DNA from: Shewanella oneidensis MR-1
GTDB lineage: Bacteria > Pseudomonadota > Gammaproteobacteria > Enterobacterales > Shewanellaceae
Length of the DNA: 64,000 nucleotides
Reading direction: 5' to 3'
NCBI RefSeq assembly: GCF_000146165.2
Contig: NC_004349.1
Coordinates: 62,001-126,000 of the forward strand
Made by a program: the position numbers and the translations under genes. Of the stretch, positions 1 through 8,473 are shown piece by piece. Each line of letters opens with the position of its first letter. The first letter of the stretch is position 1. Under the pieces are notes generated by a model. It saw only the letters and a program-made list of their open reading frames with translations, made no database searches and was not told the origin of the DNA.

Positions 1-82
1 GCGACAGAACCCTATCCAATGCCCGTATCATCTGGTCCACTCGAAACAGGTTCGCCAGCGTGAACAACATCGCCAGTTGGTT
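1..82 (-). pseudogene. Transposase C-terminal remnant cut by an IS6-family end
   Basis: Read on the minus strand this stretch encodes a transposase-like tail ([20 protein letters not shown]) that runs into GCGACAGAACC, the terminal repeat seen on every IS6-family copy in this window. It is therefore the 3' scrap of another DDE transposase abutting the end of an IS6-family element lying outside the window. The family of the scrap is not certain; an IS5-like origin is a guess. Confidence 0.4.
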
Positions 83-109
83 ATCGCTCTTATAGTCATC
101 TCTTATTTT

Positions 110-595
110 TTAATTTTTACCGATTTTTTCAAGTTCGTGGACTATTCTTTGTTCAATTTGCACTGCGGGCCAAATAATATACTCTTCAAAGTCATGGCAA
201 TTGGAATCATCTATAGGAATCTCTACCCCTCCTTTCCAAATCAAGCGATTATCTCGAGGACCAATAAGAAAAGTGATTTCACTATAATTTGAATCTCTTT
301 CCTTTTCGTAATAAGTTGAGCCAATCAACCTCCATCTTTTCTTTTTAATAGCTTCGCCGGCGATCACCACGGGATTGAAAAGGCGAGAAGAATTAACGAT
401 CTCAGAAAGGGACATTTCTATGCCACCTTGAATATTAAACACTTCGATGATAAGGCCACTCCCCCCTCTATCCTCAATTATTCTAGCAAAACAGAATGCC
501 ATTCCCTCCTTAGTGAAATCATAGCGAGAAAAACTTTTTAGCCCACTAACATCCGTCAAAAACAACGGAATTGAGTATACATCACCATCTTTCAT
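110..595 (-). CDS. Imm26-like immunity protein
   Basis: About 161 residues. The opening KDGDVYSIPL followed by an aromatic, Arg-containing strand (FCFARIIEDRGG) resembles the start of Immunity protein 26 family proteins, which neutralise the C-terminal toxin domain of polymorphic toxins. I chose the ATG at 595 because GGAGGGTGG precedes it; a GTG four codons upstream lies inside that Shine-Dalgarno sequence. It starts 19 nt after the stop of a toxin-like C-terminal stub, the usual toxin-then-immunity order. The gene looks intact. The family assignment rests on motif resemblance only. Confidence 0.5.
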   Translation of the reverse strand: MKDGDVYSIPLFLTDVSGLKSFSRYDFTKEGMAFCFARIIEDRGGSGLIIEVFNIQGGIEMSLSEIVNSSRLFNPVVIAGEAIKKKRWRLIGSTYYEKERDSNYSEITFLIGPRDNRLIWKGGVEIPIDDSNCHDFEEYIIWPAVQIEQRIVHELEKIGKN

Positions 596-614
596 TCCAC
601 CCTCCACTTATTTA

Positions 615-693
615 TTAGTCGCATCCATTTTTCTTCGGCTTATTAATATCAAGCTTAGCCTTTTCATACTCAGCATTGAATGCCTTACCTCTG
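615..693 (-). pseudogene. C-terminal stub of a polymorphic (Rhs/CDI-type) toxin
   Basis: The minus strand encodes YRGKAFNAEYEKAKLDIN, a short Lys-rich run and a stop at 615-617. Short Lys-rich tails of this kind ending next to an immunity gene are typical of nuclease-type polymorphic toxins. The rest of the gene was lost to an IS3-family insertion whose end (ccagtttgggttgaccagtac on this strand) joins directly to the stub. Toxin activity cannot be inferred from about 25 residues. Confidence 0.45.
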
Positions 694-696
694 TAC

Positions 697-919
697 TGGT
701 CAACCCAAACTGGACACTTTTACTTGAGAATTTTCAAACTCTACAGGTGACATATCGTCATTAGCAGAATGCAGCCGCTCCAAGTTGTAATATTTCATGT
801 AAGCAGTCACATCTTGCTTCATAAACTCCCTTGTTGGTTGATTAACTTTAAAAATCCAATCGTGTTTTAAGCTGCCAAAGAATCGCTCAACAACGGCATT
901 ATCCCAACACGCTCCCACA
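697..919 (-). pseudogene. IS3-family OrfB C-terminal fragment
   Basis: Encodes GACWDNAVVERFFGSLKHDW through HSAND and KVSSLG, matching the last ~75 residues of the intact IS3 OrfB at 7664-8473, including the catalytic Glu of the DDE triad (VVERFF). The 5' part is replaced by the terminal repeat of the IS6-family element at 920, so the fragment is dead. It differs from the intact copy at several residues (for example NDDM for NNDL), so it is a separate, older copy. Confidence 0.85.
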
Positions 920-1281
920 GGTTCTGTCGCAAAGTTTAGGTTAAGTACAAACGTGCCGAATTCTAGACACAATTATGCTGCGAGCGCGTAAAATCGCTCC
1001 CAAACGGGCAAACTTAAATCACCAACTTGCCCACGTTTAATTTGGGTCCAGACCTCTTGGCCTGACATGGTAGCTGTTGCACCCTCTATGGAGTTCCAAC
1101 CCAACGCCTGATACATCTTTTGCTTGATCGGTCTATGGCTTTGCTCAACTATATTATTGAGATATTTTATATCAACAACTTCGATTAAGCTCAGCATAAA
1201 AACAACGCTTAGCCACAAGTTCACGTTCATATTATGTAAAGCTAAAGCATTGGCTCCGCTCTTATCTATGACCACTTTTTC

Positions 1282-2574
1282 GGTAGTGTTCATAATTCTG
1301 TGTCATTTCAGTAAAATATTCAAAAACAGGAATGACACATGACCCAACCTTTTAACTTCGAACAAGCCCTTAAAGATCTGCAGTCAGGTAAAAGCCTCAC
1401 AGGTAAAGACAGCATTCTTGGCCCACTGATCAAGCAACTCACTGAAGCGGCTCTCCAGGCTGAGCTTGAGCAGCATTTAGCGCATGATCCTCAGCCTAAT
1501 CGTAAAAATGGCAAAACCCCTAAGACCATTAAGCATCCGTCCGGTAACTTTGAGTTAGACGCGCCTAGAGACCGCAATGGCACCTTTGAGCCTCAGTTGA
1601 TTAAGAAAAATCAAACTACACTAACCGATGAAATCGAACGTAAAGTGTTATCGATGTTCAGTATAGGTATGAGCTATCGCGATATTAATCAACATGTTGA
1701 AGATATGTATGGGCTCAATGTGTCTAACGCAACAGTCAGTGCTATCACTGACAAACTCATCCCCGAACTTAAAGCGTGGCAACAGCGCCCATTAGATAGC
1801 CATTATCCTATCGTTTGGCTTGATGCGATACATTATAAAGTCAAAGAGGATGGGCGTTACGTCAGTAAAGCCGTTTACACATTGTTAGCGCTTAATATGA
1901 AAGGAAAAAAGGAAATTTTGGGGCTTCACTTGTCCGAAAATGAAGGCGCTAATTACTGGCTATCCGTACTGACCGATCTTAATAATCGTGGTGTAAAAGA
2001 TATTCTTATCGCCTGTGTTGACGGCTTGACCGGTTTCCCTGAGGCCATAGCCAGTATCTTCCCTCATACGGAAACACAGCTATGCGTTATCCACCAGATC
2101 CGCAACTCAATGAAGTATGTCGCCTCAAAAAATCAGAAAGCGTTTATGGCTGATTTAAAGCCTGTGTATCGAGCCGTGAGTAAAGAAGCCGCAGAGATGG
2201 CATTGGACGAACTGGAGGCCAAATGGGGTGATGCTTATCCGTTGGTAATCAACTCTTGGCGTCGCAAATGGCATAATTTGTCCCATTATTTTAAGTACCC
2301 AGAACATATCAGGAAAGTGATTTACACGACCAATGCGGTTGAGGCTGTACATCGCCAATTTAGAAAGCTCACCAAAACCAAAGGTGCATTTCCTAATGAA
2401 AATAGCTTGTTGAAGCTACTTTACGCAGGCATATTAAACGCCTCAGATAAATGGACCATGCCAATCCACAATTGGAGCCTTTGTTTATCTCAGTTAGCGA
2501 TTTATTTTGAAGGACGTTTAGATAGCGTGCTAGAAATTTAAAAATTAGCCTGACACAGAATTTTGAACGCCCTC
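1282..2574 (+). mobile_element. IS256-family element, copy 1 (complete, 1293 bp)
   Basis: Ends are GGTAGTGTTCATAATTCTG on the left and the inverse of GAGGGCGTTCAAAATTCTG on the right. It is flanked by the 8-bp direct repeat ACTTTTTC at 1274-1281 and 2575-2582. The full-length copy at 52459-53751 has exactly the same length. It sits inside the IS6 transposase gene. Confidence 0.9.
1339..2541 (+). CDS. IS256-family transposase
   Basis: 400 residues, the usual length for the mutator-like IS256 family. The DDE triad is visible as WLDAIHYKV, CVDGLTGFPEAI and TTNAVEAVHRQFRK. The CVIHQIRNSMKYV motif between the second Asp and the Glu is typical of the family. Translation starts at ATG 1339 after AGGA; the leader between the terminal repeat and the start contains a short internal inverted repeat (GTGTCATT/AATGACAC). 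The product moves the element by a copy-out, circle-forming route known for the family. The frame is intact, so probably active. Confidence 0.95.
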   Translation: MTQPFNFEQALKDLQSGKSLTGKDSILGPLIKQLTEAALQAELEQHLAHDPQPNRKNGKTPKTIKHPSGNFELDAPRDRNGTFEPQLIKKNQTTLTDEIERKVLSMFSIGMSYRDINQHVEDMYGLNVSNATVSAITDKLIPELKAWQQRPLDSHYPIVWLDAIHYKVKEDGRYVSKAVYTLLALNMKGKKEILGLHLSENEGANYWLSVLTDLNNRGVKDILIACVDGLTGFPEAIASIFPHTETQLCVIHQIRNSMKYVASKNQKAFMADLKPVYRAVSKEAAEMALDELEAKWGDAYPLVINSWRRKWHNLSHYFKYPEHIRKVIYTTNAVEAVHRQFRKLTKTKGAFPNENSLLKLLYAGILNASDKWTMPIHNWSLCLSQLAIYFEGRLDSVLEI

Positions 2575-3041
2575 ACTTTTTCTGGCAAACCGTTGGTGCC
2601 TATTGCTTTACGCAGAAAGGCTTGAGCGGCTTTTTCGTCTCGCTCTTTGCTTAAGTAAAAATCCACGACGTCACCAAATTTATCAACGGCTCGGTAGTAA
2701 TACCACCATTCGCCTTTGATTTTGATGTAGGTTTCATCCATACGCCAAGATGATGAGACTGGTCGTTTAATTAGACGTCCCTTGGACTCAATCATTGGGG
2801 TGAAATTGATTACCCAGCGATTAATGGTGGAGTGGTCGATATGGCTACCTCGCTCAGCAAGGATCTCTTCGATATCGCGATAGCTAAGCTTATATGACAC
2901 GTAGTAACGAACCGCTAGAAGAATGATGTCTTTTGGATGTTGGTAGCCTGAGAAGTCCATGTAATGCACGAGTTAAAGTTAAAAACACCAATTTGAGCAT
3001 GACATGGACTATTTAGTTCCCTGTCATGCGACAGAACCAAA

Positions 3042-3569
3042 TTAATCTACCGGTAAACCAGCAGCTTTCCGCTGTTCACGTATTTCACTTGCATGGTTGA
3101 CAATATAATTACGTAAGTCAACCAATCCAGACCTCACTTGTAGCAACTCTTTTACATGAGTTTCTTTTGGTGTCACAACATTAATGTTAGATGTATCCCA
3201 CTCCAGTGCTTTATCTATCAAACTAACCCAGAGTAAGGGATTTTTACCTACCCACTCATTAATATACAAACCAACATTCTCATTCAGTGCATCCATCAAT
3301 GCTGGTGCTCCGTCAAGCGGTAAATCAGGATTGACGACAAGTAAATATCGAAAACGGAGTTGACCTACATAAAACCAAAAGACGGCCTCCTCTTTACGAT
3401 CTTCCTGAAAGAGACGAGCAGCATAAAGATACAATAAAGATGGATGAACGCTATGTAATTGAGACTCAATTTTTTCATGTGTCTCTACTTTTACATCATC
3501 AACAGAAATTTGTGCCATCACAGGTGTACCTATCAATACTAGAAGAAATAATAAATTTTTTAGCAACAC
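3042..3569 (-). CDS. Putative exported protein, unknown function
   Basis: 175 residues with a Sec signal peptide (MLLKNLLFLLVLIGTPVMAQ, cleavage after VMA). The mature part has an amphipathic segment rich in aromatic and charged residues (LYAARLFQEDRKEEAVFWFY, then VGQLRFRYLL) and no Cys or transmembrane helix, so it is probably periplasmic. The start is GTG with AAGGA six nt upstream. The IS6 terminal repeat abuts just past its stop. I do not recognise a named family, although the DRKEEAVFWFYVGQLR pattern occurs in small secreted proteins of other proteobacteria as far as I recall. Confidence 0.6.
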   Translation of the reverse strand: MLLKNLLFLLVLIGTPVMAQISVDDVKVETHEKIESQLHSVHPSLLYLYAARLFQEDRKEEAVFWFYVGQLRFRYLLVVNPDLPLDGAPALMDALNENVGLYINEWVGKNPLLWVSLIDKALEWDTSNINVVTPKETHVKELLQVRSGLVDLRNYIVNHASEIREQRKAAGLPVD

Positions 3570-3598
3570 ATAAATCCTTAAGTTCTAGAAAAGAAGAA

Positions 3599-3629
3599 TG
3601 ATCTGATCCGCTAACTCTGGACACTTAAC
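3599..3629. repeat. IS3-family terminal-repeat scrap
   Basis: TGATCTGATCC followed by TAACTCTGGACACTTAAC matches, with one difference, the end of the decayed IS3 element at 55228-56261. It is cut off by the IS6 terminal repeat at 3630, so only about 31 bp of that IS3 copy survive here. Confidence 0.6.
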
Positions 3630-3767
3630 GGTTCTGTCGCAAACTGAGATCTTGCCGCTCCAAATTGAAGGGGCAGTATCCTTCAGATACAACTAGGCGG
3701 TTCTGTCGCAAACTGAGATCTTGCTGCTCCAAATTGAAGGGGCAGTATCCTTCAGATACAACTAGGC
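3630..3767. repeat. 69-bp tandem duplication of an IS6-family end
   Basis: The 69 bp starting GGTTCTGTCGCAAACTGAG at 3630 are repeated at 3699 with a single C/T change (ttgccgctcc versus ttgctgctcc). The second copy is the true left end of the IS6 element at 3699-4525. The extra end may be left from an earlier IS6 insertion at the same spot or from slippage. Confidence 0.8.
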
Positions 3768-4525
3768 CGTTAAAGAATAAAATTGTTCCCACGGGGCCAT
3801 CATTTGAGCCGTGTCCATTTGCCCCAACTTGATCATGGACCAAAGCTCAACGCCAGCCAGTGTTGACTCAGCCCCTTCCCAAGACTTCCAGCCTAGGCAT
3901 TAATTTTACCCTTCACTTTTCGGTTGGCTTTGCTCGACAATATTATTCAAATATTTAACGGTAAGCACCTCAATCATAAAGAGCATACATCCTGATAGCC
4001 ACAGCCGAATGTTAACAGTATCTAACGCTGCAGCATTGGCGCCACTTTTATCAATAACCACCTTCTCAGGTAAGCCATGTTGATTGATAGCTTTAGTGAA
4101 AAAAGCGTGTGCGGCCTTCTCATCACGGGTTTCACTCAAGTAAAAATCAATCACCGCGCCGAATTTATCCACTGCACGATAATAGTAAACCCACTGCCCC
4201 TTCATTTTTATGTAAGTTTCATCCATTCGCCACGAGCCAGATACTAGACGTTTTTTCTTCCTGAATATGGCTTCGAGCAGAGGTGCATATTTGATAACCC
4301 AGCGGTTCAGTGTTGAGTGGTCAAAATGAATGTTTCGCTCTGCGAACATTTCCTCAATTTCACGGTAACTAAGTTTATAAGCAAGGTAATATCGCAGCGC
4401 TTGCATGATGATATCAGATGGAAAATGTCTGCCAGAAAAATTGAGGGTCATGCAGTGGATGCTCCAAATTCATATTGAAAGATCATTCACTGTTAAACTC
4501 TTATCGTCAACTTTGCGACAGAACC
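3699..4525 (-). mobile_element. IS6-family element, copy 2 (full length, defective)
   Basis: 827 bp bounded by GGTTCTGTCGCAAAC and TTTGCGACAGAACC. It is almost identical to copy 3 (22378-23203, 826 bp); the one-base difference is a frameshifting T in the transposase gene. There is no target duplication: the left side is the duplicated end and the right side is the resolvase region of the Tn3-family transposon, which it truncates. Confidence 0.85.
3762..4451 (-). pseudogene. IS6-family transposase with two frameshifts
   Basis: The N-terminal 170 residues are intact: an HTH-like region, WRMDETYIKMKG, VIDKSGANAAAL and NNIVEQS. Near 3925 an extra T turns SHRKVKG into SQPKSEG. A further 4-nt deletion shared with copy 3 (aaaattaatgcctagg where copy 4 has aaaatgcatcaatgcctagg) prevents read-through into the C-terminus, which is recognisable in another frame as WSMIKLGQMD through WEQFYSLTA ending at 3762. 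All catalytic residues lie before the lesions. Confidence 0.8.
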
Positions 4526-4534
4526 AAATAAACT

Positions 4535-5125
4535 TCAATTACTTATAAGTTTACTTGTAATTTCTTGTGTGCTCTTCACAGAATTCAGTGCCCGATAAAT
4601 AGAGGCTTCTCCAAGGTGATACTCCTTGGCAAGCTGTCCAATGGTGGCCCCCTCAGCTCTTTTATCATAAATAGCCTGTTTTAAGGTGTCCGTGAGTTTT
4701 ACAGGTCTACCAAATTTAACCCCATTTTCATGTGCTTTTGCGATACCTTCGGCCTGTCTCTCTGTCCGCAAGTCATTTTCAAACTCAGCAATCGCAGCCA
4801 ACATATTGAACATGAGTCTCCCAGTCGAAGTGCTCGTATCAATGTTCTGATCGATAACGAGTAAATCAATGCCTTCACTTTGAAAACGCGAAGCAATCTG
4901 GGCTAAGTGGACGACTGAGCGAGCAAGACGATCGAGTCGTGTTACCACTAGGGTATCCCCTTCACGTAAATAACTCATGCAAGATTGAAATTCAGACCGT
5001 TCAGCCGTCCTCCCACTGCGTTTTTCTTGATATATCTTATTGCACTCAGCTCGATGCAATTTGCTGAGTTGTACTTCTAAGCTTTGACCTGTGGAACTCA
5101 CTCGAGCATAACCAACTCTGGACAT
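4535..5125 (-). CDS. tnpR: Serine resolvase of the Tn3-family transposon
   Basis: 196 residues. The catalytic serine is in YARVSS (Ser10), with Arg8 and the TRLDRLARS segment typical of small serine recombinases. The E helix region reads AAIAEFENDLRTERQAEGI, and a C-terminal helix-turn-helix (ATIGQLAKEYHLGEASIYRA) binds res. It resolves transposition cointegrates at the adjacent res site and commonly represses its own promoter. It is divergent from the toxin-antitoxin operon, 170 bp away. Full length and apparently intact although the transposon end next to it is gone. Confidence 0.93.
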   Translation of the reverse strand: MSRVGYARVSSTGQSLEVQLSKLHRAECNKIYQEKRSGRTAERSEFQSCMSYLREGDTLVVTRLDRLARSVVHLAQIASRFQSEGIDLLVIDQNIDTSTSTGRLMFNMLAAIAEFENDLRTERQAEGIAKAHENGVKFGRPVKLTDTLKQAIYDKRAEGATIGQLAKEYHLGEASIYRALNSVKSTQEITSKLISN

Positions 5126-5280
5126 AAATTACCATATCTCTTTAAAGGTTTTGATAATGCATTTATGATAGTAGTTTTGATAGATAATAACTAGGGCTAT
5201 CAAATAGTATACATTTTGATAAGGTGCATTTTTGACTTTTATCGCCCAACTGGTGTAAATTGAGCGAATCGAACGATTCG
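5126..5280. promoter_or_regulatory. Probable res site and divergent promoter region
   Basis: AT-rich 155 bp between the divergent resolvase and antitoxin genes, with several related dyads: tgataatgcatttatgat, gtatacattttgat and gtgcatttttgac. Tn3-family res sites hold three resolvase-binding dyads in exactly this position. The region must also carry both promoters, so resolvase and antitoxin could repress each other's transcription. Subsite borders cannot be fixed by eye. Confidence 0.6.
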
Positions 5281-5294
5281 TTTAAAGGTGATAA

Positions 5295-5555
5295 ATGAAC
5301 ACTCTTTCAGCCAATGAAGCAAAAATTCACTTTGGAGATTTGTTGCTCAAAGCCCAACAATCTCCAATCCAAATTAATAAAAATGGCAAGCCTGTAGCCG
5401 TTGTAATTTCTGCTGATGAATACCAAAGTATCGAGGCGCTAAAATTACACTTGCTACAATCTAAAGCGGTGAAAGCCATGACCGACATCCAAACGGGCAA
5501 TTTGGTTGACGGTAATACCTTTTTTGATGAGCTGGCTGCAGGGCTGTATGACTAA
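5295..5555 (+). CDS. Phd/YefM-type antitoxin
   Basis: 86 residues. The N-terminus (MNTLSANEAKIHFGDLLLKA) and the VAVVISADEYQSIEALK segment are diagnostic of the Phd/YefM DNA-binding fold; the C-terminal third is the toxin-binding tail. AAGGTG precedes the ATG. Its stop overlaps the parE start by one nt (TAATG), indicating translational coupling. Expected to neutralise ParE and autorepress the operon. As a Tn3 passenger it probably stabilises the replicon or the transposon. Confidence 0.92.
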   Translation: MNTLSANEAKIHFGDLLLKAQQSPIQINKNGKPVAVVISADEYQSIEALKLHLLQSKAVKAMTDIQTGNLVDGNTFFDELAAGLYD

Positions 5556-5866
5556 TGGCAGTAACTTATCATTTAACACCTGATGCACAGTCTGATCTGA
5601 TAGGCATTCACCGCTTTACGTTAGCCCAATGGGGGGCTACTCAGTCAAAGACCTATTTATCCGGACTTAAACAAACGATTCAGCTGCTGGCTGAAACACC
5701 CACCCTTGGGAAAAATAGACCCGAGGTACGCATGAATGTGTTTAGTTTTCCTTATTCAAGTCACGTCATCTATTACATCCAACATGAGCATCAATTCGTT
5801 GTATTTGGGATCTTACATAAAAGTATGGTTCCACTTACTCATCTCGCAGAGCGGGAAACCATCTGA
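5555..5866 (+). CDS. ParE/RelE-superfamily toxin
   Basis: 103 residues. The pattern YHLTPDAQSDLIGIHRFT...WG, then LAETPTLGKNRPEVRMNVFS, then HVIYYIQHEHQFVVFGILHK, is that of ParE-type toxins, which for studied members inhibit DNA gyrase. It is coupled to the antitoxin by a 1-nt overlap. The RelE ribonuclease residues are not obvious, so ParE is the better guess. A near-identical internal fragment lies at 45661-45833. Confidence 0.88.
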   Translation: MAVTYHLTPDAQSDLIGIHRFTLAQWGATQSKTYLSGLKQTIQLLAETPTLGKNRPEVRMNVFSFPYSSHVIYYIQHEHQFVVFGILHKSMVPLTHLAERETI

Positions 5867-7313
5867 TGTAGTCAAATAAGAGGTTATCCATGAAAAATGA
5901 CGCTCGGCGGCTATCTATTTTGTCAACCGATGAAATAGATGAACTACCCCATTTCTCAGATGATGATCGTCGATTATATTTTGACTTAAGCGCTAAAGAG
6001 CGCGAGCTATTCGACAATACCCGAACGTATTCTGTGGCAGCCCATTTAGTATTGCAACTGGGCTATTTCAAAGCCAAACGGCAGTTTTTCAGTTATGAAC
6101 AAGAATCGTCAGTACTAAATGACTTGGATTACATTGCCGCGCTGTACTTTCCCACCAAAACGCTTTCAAGACTGAAAAGTCCATCGAGACCGATTAGGGC
6201 TGAACAACAACGAGCAATTATTGAGTTATTCCAGTATCAACAATGTGATAATGAGGTAAAAGTTGATTTGGAAGGTAAAGCACAAAGGGTAGCGATGTTA
6301 TCGACACAACCTATCTTTATCTTTCGTGAATTAACCCAATACTTAGCACTACACCGTATTGTCATGCCCAGTTATCGGTACATGCAAGAGATGATTGGTA
6401 GAGTGGTGGCTTATGAACGCACCCGTATTGCTCGATTACTTAGCACTTGCATGACTTCACTTATCGATCAGCAATTAGCGGCTTTGCTTCGGGCTGAGTC
6501 AGGATTGTTTCGCGTCAGCGCATTAAAACATGAAGCTAAAGATTTCAGTTATAAAGAATTGCGACATGAAGTCGCACGGCGGCAGTTTTTCCAGCCTCTA
6601 CATGAGTTTGCCAAGCAGTTCCTCATAACAGCGGGGATCTCCAATGAAAGCGGCAAGTATTATGCTTCTATGGTTAAGTTTTATACCACTTATAAACTTC
6701 AACGCATGAAAAAAGAGACTGCTCAGTTATATCTGCTGTTTTTTGCTTTTCATCGGTTTCAGCAAATAAATGACAACTTAATTGAAGCATTGCTCCATTG
6801 GGTCGATCAATATGAGAAACAGGCCAAGCGTGCCGCTGAAGAAGCAATGAATAATGCGGTTACCAATGCAGCGAAAAATTTACAGGCTGCGGGTCATGTA
6901 TTGAGCCTGTTTACGGATGACACCATCACCGATGACACACCTTTTTCCATTATTAAAGAAAAAGCCTATGCATTGCTTGAACAAGAAAGATTCCCATTAG
7001 TTGCTGATTACTTACGTAATATTGCTTTCGACAAAACGGCATTTGAATGGTCACATTACACAAAATTATCCGCCACATTCAAACGTAACTTAAGACAACT
7101 TTTTACTGATCTGGATTTTGCCGGACGTGTAGAAGACTCTCCTTTGCTTGAAGCTATCGCATTTTTACAAAACTTATTGCGCACAGAAAAATCACCAAGG
7201 CAAACTGACCCTAATTCATTTCCTACTGAGATTATTCCTAAAGGTTTGTTCTGGTCTAATCCCATCGGACACTTAATTTTGAGACAGTATGGTCAATAAA
7301 TTAAGAGGTCTAT

Positions 7314-7604
7314 ATGAGTCTGAAAAAATCACATAAGAGTTATCCGCAGGCATTTAAAGATGAAGCCGTCTTGATGGTGCTGGAGCAAGGTTATAGCGTT
7401 GCCGATGCGGCAAAGTCTCTTGGAGTTAGCACGAGCCTGCTTTACAACTGGAAGGAAAAACACGAAGCCCTGCAACAAGGCATCACCTTAGAAGAGTCTG
7501 AGCGTGATGAGTTGAAGCGATTGCGTAGAGAAAACAAAGAATTACGCATGGAAAAAGAAATTCTAAAAAAGGCAAGCGCCTTCTTTGCGAGAGAAATGAA
7601 GTAA
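7314..7604 (+). CDS. IS3-family OrfA
   Basis: 96 residues with an N-terminal helix-turn-helix (YSVADAAKSLGVSTSLLYNWKEK) that binds the terminal repeats, and a C-terminal leucine-zipper-like coiled coil (ELKRLRRENKELRMEKEIL) for multimerisation. It precedes OrfB in the -1 frame; alone it normally regulates transposition. RBS AGAGG before ATG 7314. Confidence 0.92.
   Translation: MSLKKSHKSYPQAFKDEAVLMVLEQGYSVADAAKSLGVSTSLLYNWKEKHEALQQGITLEESERDELKRLRRENKELRMEKEILKKASAFFAREMK
7565..7571 (+). promoter_or_regulatory. Programmed -1 frameshift site (A6G)
   Basis: AAAAAAG near the end of OrfA, read A_AAA_AAG in the OrfA frame and followed by GC-rich gcaagcgcc. A -1 slip here continues as KKGKRLLCERNEVRF and then into OrfB, producing the OrfAB transposase. 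This is the standard IS3-family signal. Confidence 0.8.
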
Positions 7605-7663
7605 GATTTCGTTTCATCAAACTGCAATCTCACCTGTTTCCCATAACACTGTTATGTCGAGTA

Positions 7664-8473
7664 ATGAGTGTCAGTAAGTCAGGCTATTACGATTGGCATA
7701 AACGCCCTGCAAACGTGATAAGCGTTGAAACACTGAAGCTTTATCGCCTTGTTCGACAGCTATTTAAGCAAAGTCGAGGCAGCTTAGGGAATCGTGAAAT
7801 GGTGAAGAAATTGCGCAAGGAAGGCTACCAGGTTGGTCGCTATCTCGTTCGTAAAATTATGCACCGCCTTCGACTCAAAGCAACCCAGCGATGTGCTTAC
7901 AAGGTGACGACACAGCGAAAACACTCAGATGCAGTGGCTGATAACCTGTTAAACATGAACTTTAATCCAGTATCGGCTAATCAGGTCTGGGCGGGTGACG
8001 TGACCTATTTAAAGACGGGTGAAGGCTGGATGTACTTAGCTGTGGTGATGGATTTATATTCACGCCGGATTGTGGGATGGCGCATAGACAAACGCATGAC
8101 CACAGATTTGATATCCAAGGCATTAATAAAAGCCTACAACCTGCGACAACCAGCGCGAGGGCTGGTATTTCACAGTGACCGAGGCTCGCAATATACCAGT
8201 AAACAATTCGGTAGGCTGCTATCGAGCTATGGTATCCGAGCCAGCATGGGTGATGTGGGTGCGTGTTGGGATAATGCCGTTGTTGAGCGATTCTTTGGTA
8301 GCTTGAAACACGATTGGATTTTTAAAGTTGCTCAACCAACAAGGGAGTTTATGAAGCAAGATGTGACGGCTTACATCAAATATTACAACTTGGAGCGACT
8401 TCATTCTGCTAATAACGATCTGTCACCTGTAGAGTTTGAGAATTCTCAAGTAAAAGTGTCCAGTTTGGGTTGA
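7664..8473 (+). CDS. IS3-family OrfB (catalytic part of OrfAB transposase)
   Basis: 269 residues from the first internal Met; the real product is probably an OrfAB fusion entering this frame from the slip site at 7565. DDE residues are in [22 protein letters not shown] and DNAVVERFFGSL, and the KYYNLERLHS...NDLSPVEFE tail is typical. All key residues are present, so it should be functional. Confidence 0.93.
   Translation: MSVSKSGYYDWHKRPANVISVETLKLYRLVRQLFKQSRGSLGNREMVKKLRKEGYQVGRYLVRKIMHRLRLKATQRCAYKVTTQRKHSDAVADNLLNMNFNPVSANQVWAGDVTYLKTGEGWMYLAVVMDLYSRRIVGWRIDKRMTTDLISKALIKAYNLRQPARGLVFHSDRGSQYTSKQFGRLLSSYGIRASMGDVGACWDNAVVERFFGSLKHDWIFKVAQPTREFMKQDVTAYIKYYNLERLHSANNDLSPVEFENSQVKVSSLG

Larger units (their letters stand above)
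973..2969 (-). pseudogene. IS6-family transposase, split by an IS256 insertion
   Basis: The N-terminal half (2969 down to 2583) starts MHYMDFSGYQHPKDIILL and carries the first catalytic Asp in WRMDETYIKIKG. The C-terminal half (1281 down to 973) carries VIDKSGAN (second Asp) and LNNIVEQSH (Glu). Removing the IS256 element plus one 8-bp repeat restores GLPEKVVIDKSGAN in frame, so the gene was intact before the insertion. It ends WERFYALAA. Inactive now. Confidence 0.85.
920..3038 (-). mobile_element. IS6-family element (copy 1), interrupted by IS256-family copy 1
   Basis: Bounded by GGTTCTGTCGCAAAG at 920 and its inverse ending TGCGACAGAACC at 3038. Without the inserted IS256 element and one target duplication it is about 818 bp, normal for IS6/IS26-like elements. 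No direct repeat flanks it (ctcccaca left, aaattaat right), as expected after cointegrate formation or deletion. It is clearly diverged from the other IS6 copies in the window. Confidence 0.85.

Noticed and set aside
920-4525. IS6-bounded composite transposon carrying the secreted-protein gene
   Set aside because: The two IS6 elements are different, diverged elements, both defective, and no matching target duplications were found.
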